From CAZNKU01 sp045545235 (GTDB lineage: Bacteria > Bacillota > Clostridia > Monoglobales > Firm-18), in the NCBI GenBank assembly GCA_045545235.1, contig JAZQAN010000065.1, positions 1 to 64,000 on the forward strand: a stretch of DNA of 64,000 nucleotides, in the 5' to 3' direction. Position numbers and translations under genes: made by a program. Position 1 is the first letter of the stretch; each line of letters begins with the position of its first letter. The notes beneath the pieces were generated by a model. The model did not search any database, was not told the origin of the DNA, and saw nothing but the letters and a program-made list of their open reading frames with translations. Shown here piece after piece: positions 61,261 to 64,000 of the stretch.

Positions 61261-61285
61261 ATTTTCACCTCTTTTTTATAAATAT

Positions 61286-61314
61286 ATTATATAATAAATA
61301 TTAAAAAAATTCAA
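61286..61314 (-). promoter_or_regulatory. Promoter of ispE
   Basis: On the minus strand TTGAAT (61314-61309) and TATAAT (61291-61286) have a 17-base spacer. It lies next to the first parS site. Confidence 0.6.
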
Positions 61315-61337
61315 TAATTTATTGATATTTTTAATAA

Positions 61338-61353
61338 TGTTCCACGTGGAACA
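61338..61353. promoter_or_regulatory. parS: parS site 1
   Basis: TGTTCCACGTGGAACA is a perfect 16-base palindrome and differs from the Bacillus parS consensus TGTTNCACGTGAAACA at only one position. ParB binds such sites to start partition-complex loading. Confidence 0.9.
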
Positions 61354-61372
61354 TAAAAAATAAAACAAAAAA

Positions 61373-61388
61373 TGTTCTACGTGGAACA
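61373..61388. promoter_or_regulatory. parS: parS site 2
   Basis: TGTTCTACGTGGAACA is a near-identical second site 35 bases from the first (start to start), with one T in place of C. Two sites lie in the ispE-parA gap, so ParB could also affect both promoters. Confidence 0.88.
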
Positions 61389-61396
61389 ATTTTTTG

Positions 61397-61424
61397 TTGA
61401 TATTTAAAAAAAATGTGTTATAAT
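61397..61424 (+). promoter_or_regulatory. Promoter of parA-parB
   Basis: TTGATA (61397-61402) and TATAAT (61419-61424) have a 16-base spacer, 33 bases before the parA start and only eight bases after parS site 2. Confidence 0.6.
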
Positions 61425-61457
61425 AGGATATATAAAACATTTCACGGAGGTGAAAAA

Positions 61458-62222
61458 ATGAAAATTATAGCAGTTGCAAATCAAAAAGGCGGAGTTGGTA
61501 AAACTACAACAGCAGTTAATTTGAGTGCATGTCTTGCTGAGCAGGGAAAGAAAACTCTTGTAATTGATATGGATCCTCAGGGAAATACAACAAGTGGTTT
61601 TGGTATTGATAAGGATAGCGTAGAATATTCAATTTATGATGTTCTTATAAATGATATACCACTTCGTTCATCAATTATAAATACAAAATATAAAAAATTA
61701 GATGTTTGTCCTTCAAATATTCATTTATCAGGTGCTGAAATTGAATTGGTCAGCGTTGATAAAAGAGAATTTAAATTAAAAGGTGCTTTTGAGACTGTAA
61801 AGGATGATTATGATTATATAATTATAGATTGTCCTCCTTCTCTTAGCTTACTTACAGTAAATGCATTTGCGGCATCAAATAGTGTTTTAATACCTATACA
61901 ATGTGAATATTACGCTTTGGAAGGACTTTCTCAGCTTACTCATACTATTAAAATAGTTCGTAAGGGACTTAACCCGGAACTTGATATTGAAGGTGTAGTT
62001 CTTACTATGTTTGATTCACGCACTAATCTTTCTATTGAAGTTGTAGAAGAAGTGAAAAAGGCTTTACCTCATAAAGTATGTAAGACTATAATACCAAGAA
62101 ATGTACGTCTTTCAGAGGCTCCAAGTTTTGGAGTGCCTGTAATAGAACATGATACAAACAGTAAGGGTGCAATGTGTTACAGAGAACTTGCAAAAGAAAT
62201 AATTAAGAAAAATAAGGTGTAA
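61458..62222 (+). CDS. parA: Chromosome partition ATPase ParA (Soj)
   Basis: The 254-residue protein has the deviant Walker A AVANQKGGVGKTTTAVNLS (residues 5-23), VIDMDPQGN, YDYIIIDCPPSL and RNVRLSEAPSFG, typical of chromosomal ParA. It moves ParB-parS complexes and in Bacillus also controls DnaA. CGGAGGTG precedes the ATG at 61,458; a longer frame to 61,413 runs into the promoter. Confidence 0.94.
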   Translation: MKIIAVANQKGGVGKTTTAVNLSACLAEQGKKTLVIDMDPQGNTTSGFGIDKDSVEYSIYDVLINDIPLRSSIINTKYKKLDVCPSNIHLSGAEIELVSVDKREFKLKGAFETVKDDYDYIIIDCPPSLSLLTVNAFAASNSVLIPIQCEYYALEGLSQLTHTIKIVRKGLNPELDIEGVVLTMFDSRTNLSIEVVEEVKKALPHKVCKTIIPRNVRLSEAPSFGVPVIEHDTNSKGAMCYRELAKEIIKKNKV

Positions 62223-62234
62223 GGAAGTGAAAAA

Positions 62235-63110
62235 ATGGCTAAACGCAGTGGACTTGGAAAGGGTCTGGATGCTATTTTGAATGATAAATATGATAGCCAG
62301 GCTTTAGACTCTGCAGAATATATTGATAATTCTAAAGTTGTTGAACTTAAAATTATAGATGTTGAACCAAATAAAGATCAACCAAGAAAAGAATTTAATA
62401 AAGAAAAGTTGGATGAACTTACATCATCAATAAGTGAGCATGGTGTTATTCAACCTATTATAGTTGTTAAAAAAGGAAAAACTTATCAAATTGTTGCCGG
62501 TGAAAGAAGATGGAGAGCTTCAAAACAGGCAGGACTTAAAAAAATTCCGGCTATTGTAAGAGATTATGATGAACTTAAGGTTATGGAGGTTGCATTAATT
62601 GAAAATCTCCAGAGAGAAGATTTAAATCCGGTAGAAGAAGCTTTGGGGTACAAATCTTTAATGGAAAGTTTTGATCTTACACAGGATAAAATAAGTGAAA
62701 GAGTAGGGAAAAGCAGAAGTGCTGTTGCAAATTCACTTCGATTGTTAAATTTACCCGGAGAAGTATTAAAAATGCTCGAAAGCGGAAAAATTTCTACAGG
62801 GCATGCAAAAGTTATTCTTTCGATTTCAAACGAAAAGGAACAAATTCAACTTGCTGAAATTATAGTTGAAAAAAAATTAAGTGTAAGAGAAACCGAATCA
62901 TTAATAAAAAATAAATCTAAATCAAAAAAATCAGTTTCTAAAATGAGTGCTGAATTTAAAATGGCAGTAAAAGATATGGAAAATAATTTTTCAAAGTATT
63001 TGGGAACAAAAGTAAAAATTAAAGAAACCAATGGAAAAGGAAAGATAGAAATTTCATATTATTCTCATGAGGAATTTGAAAGAATTGCAGAAATGTTAAA
63101 AAATGGATAA
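62235..63110 (+). CDS. parB: Chromosome partition protein ParB (Spo0J)
   Basis: The 291-residue protein starts RSGLGKGLDAIL, has the CTPase/ParB core motifs VEPNKDQPRKEF, GVIQPIIV and VAGERRWRASK, the EVALIENLQREDLNP block, and a helix-turn-helix in TQDKISERVGKSRSAVANSLRLL. It binds the parS sites just upstream and spreads as a CTP-dependent clamp. It follows parA by 12 bases in one operon. Confidence 0.94.
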   Translation: MAKRSGLGKGLDAILNDKYDSQALDSAEYIDNSKVVELKIIDVEPNKDQPRKEFNKEKLDELTSSISEHGVIQPIIVVKKGKTYQIVAGERRWRASKQAGLKKIPAIVRDYDELKVMEVALIENLQREDLNPVEEALGYKSLMESFDLTQDKISERVGKSRSAVANSLRLLNLPGEVLKMLESGKISTGHAKVILSISNEKEQIQLAEIIVEKKLSVRETESLIKNKSKSKKSVSKMSAEFKMAVKDMENNFSKYLGTKVKIKETNGKGKIEISYYSHEEFERIAEMLKNG

Positions 63111-63250
63111 AATTGTAAAAAAATGGAAGCTTAAAATTTAGTTGTACTGGATTTTTAATAAAAAAATGAGTATTTATATCAACAATAATAAAAAATCGTT
63201 ACAAGTAAAATTAATGATGTTTTTAAAGATTTTTATTTTTGGAGGTTTTT

Positions 63251-63679
63251 ATGGATAGAAAATTAAAAATAATGGGTGTATATGTTGGTCTTTTATTTTT
63301 TGTTTCAATTTTACTTATTTTAATAACATCGTTTTCTTATACTAAAATTGATCCATCTTATGAAGTAGAAGAAAACAGACAACCTAATGCAACATTAAAT
63401 GAGAGTGTCACAAAATTAACAGAGACAAATCAAAATTTAAATGCAAAAGTTATGGAATTAAACGGGAAAATAAGTGACCTTGAAAAAAAAATAGCTGAAA
63501 AAGATGAAATTATAAAAAAATATGAAAATGAAGACTTTAAAAAGCTAAAAACTGTCGCTTTATTATTTGTAGATGAAAAATATGACGAGATGAAAAAAGT
63601 ATTTGAATCTATAAAAAAAGAAAATCTTGATGAAGAAAGTTTAAAGATATATAATTATATACTTGAGAAAATAAAATAA
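63251..63679 (+). CDS. Single-pass membrane protein with coiled coil, unknown function
   Basis: The 142-residue protein has one N-terminal membrane segment (MGVYVGLLFFVSILLILITS, about residues 8-27), then a long coiled coil (about 50-95, with LNAKVMELNGKISDLEKKIA heptads) and a short C-terminal alpha domain. The layout resembles small cell-division or septum proteins, but no family is recognised. GGAGG lies before the ATG at 63,251. Placement between parB and serS is suggestive only. Confidence 0.65.
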   Translation: MDRKLKIMGVYVGLLFFVSILLILITSFSYTKIDPSYEVEENRQPNATLNESVTKLTETNQNLNAKVMELNGKISDLEKKIAEKDEIIKKYENEDFKKLKTVALLFVDEKYDEMKKVFESIKKENLDEESLKIYNYILEKIK

Positions 63680-63698
63680 TATATTTAGGAGGATAAAA

Positions 63699-64000
63699 AT
63701 GTTAGACATTAAATTATTAAGAAGTGAACCACAAAGAGTAATTGATGCAATTAAAAGCCGCGGAGGAGAATTGGATCTTACAGAATTTGCTGAAATAGAT
63801 AAGCAAAGACGTGAACTTTTACAGGAAGTAGAAGCTTTGAAAAATAAGCAGAACGTTGTTTCAAAACAAATTCCTCAGCTTAAAAAGGAAGGTAAGGATG
63901 TTGCACCAATTTTTGCTGAAATGAATCAAATTAAAGAAACAGTTAAGAAAATAGATGAAGAAGTTGCAGAGCTTGATGAAAAACTTAAGAATATAGTACT
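63699..64000 (+). CDS. serS: Seryl-tRNA synthetase, N-terminal part (cut by window end)
   Basis: The first 100 residues start MLDIKLLRSEPQRVIDAIKS and continue into the long two-helix arm (LQEVEALKNKQNVVSKQIPQ and KETVKKIDEEVAELDEK) that binds the variable arm of tRNA-Ser. This is diagnostic for SerRS. The gene runs off the right edge before the class II catalytic core. TAGGAGG precedes the ATG, and only 19 bases separate it from the previous gene, so no T-box leader is present. Confidence 0.9.
   Translation, partial: MLDIKLLRSEPQRVIDAIKSRGGELDLTEFAEIDKQRRELLQEVEALKNKQNVVSKQIPQLKKEGKDVAPIFAEMNQIKETVKKIDEEVAELDEKLKNIV

Noticed and set aside
63680..63698. T-box leader for serS
   Set aside because: Only 19 bases separate the genes, far too short for a T-box.

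Overview
The window looks like the replication-origin side of a low-GC Gram-positive chromosome, most likely an anaerobic gut-type Clostridia (Bacillota). The reasons are the AT-rich DNA, purine-rich Shine-Dalgarno sites, the dnaA-dnaN-yaaA-recF-remB-gyrB-gyrA block, palindromic parS sites next to parA/parB, and rubredoxin/ferredoxin proteins. A finer placement, perhaps near Oscillospirales, is only an impression from gyrase and MurA wording.

Region 1 (1 to about 10,780) is accessory DNA, the right part of an integrated element whose left part lies outside the window. It carries a lincosamide nucleotidyltransferase of the lnu(C) type, a YolD-like protein, a run of short terminator-ended units with micro-ORFs, a sigma-region-4-like regulator, a GC-richer non-coding stretch with many helices, and then a five-gene serine recombinase set. 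That set has two complete large serine recombinases, one recombinase lacking the catalytic domain, and two proteins that look like recombinase catalytic domains with the catalytic residues gone (one fragment, one tandem pair). Two tandem paralogues of unknown function follow. A promoter-to-terminator unit of about 150 bases lies between the element and the first housekeeping-like gene.

Region 2 (10,789 to 18,922) holds a CE15-type esterase, glycerate kinase, two secreted proteins built from about 31-residue GWY/DGR repeats, a cytidylate-kinase-like protein, an ArsB/NhaD-type transporter and a glycerophosphodiester phosphodiesterase. Intrinsic terminators separate the convergent genes.

Region 3 (18,927 to 39,991, minus strand) is one long surface-polysaccharide operon of 20 genes, read from a consensus promoter near 39,977 to a terminator at 18,888. 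It encodes an aminotransferase, initiating sugar transferase, D-Ala-D-Ala ligase, glycosyltransferases, nucleotide-sugar dehydrogenase, acetyltransferase, two pyruvyl transferases, an FrhB-like iron-sulfur protein, Wzy and Wzx. At its 3' end are a sugar kinase resembling galacturonokinases, a sugar-phosphate nucleotidyltransferase and a UDP-glucuronate 4-epimerase. Together these three could salvage free galacturonate into UDP-uronic acids.

Region 4 (40,007 to 51,283) has a flavin reductase-rubredoxin fusion, a phosphoglycerate mutase, murA with a WalJ-type hydrolase, a HAD phosphatase, an AraC regulator divergent from a four-gene pectin-sugar operon (metallo-hydrolase, galactonate-type dehydratase, SDR, GH28), a small membrane protein and a polysaccharide deacetylase.

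Region 5 (51,286 to 64,000) is the origin. gyrA, gyrB, remB, recF, yaaA, dnaN, dnaA and ispE run leftward; parA, parB, a coiled-coil membrane protein and serS (cut by the window end) run rightward. Three abutting DnaA boxes lie beside the end of dnaA and two parS sites lie between ispE and parA, so replication probably diverges here. No tRNA, rRNA or CRISPR array was found.
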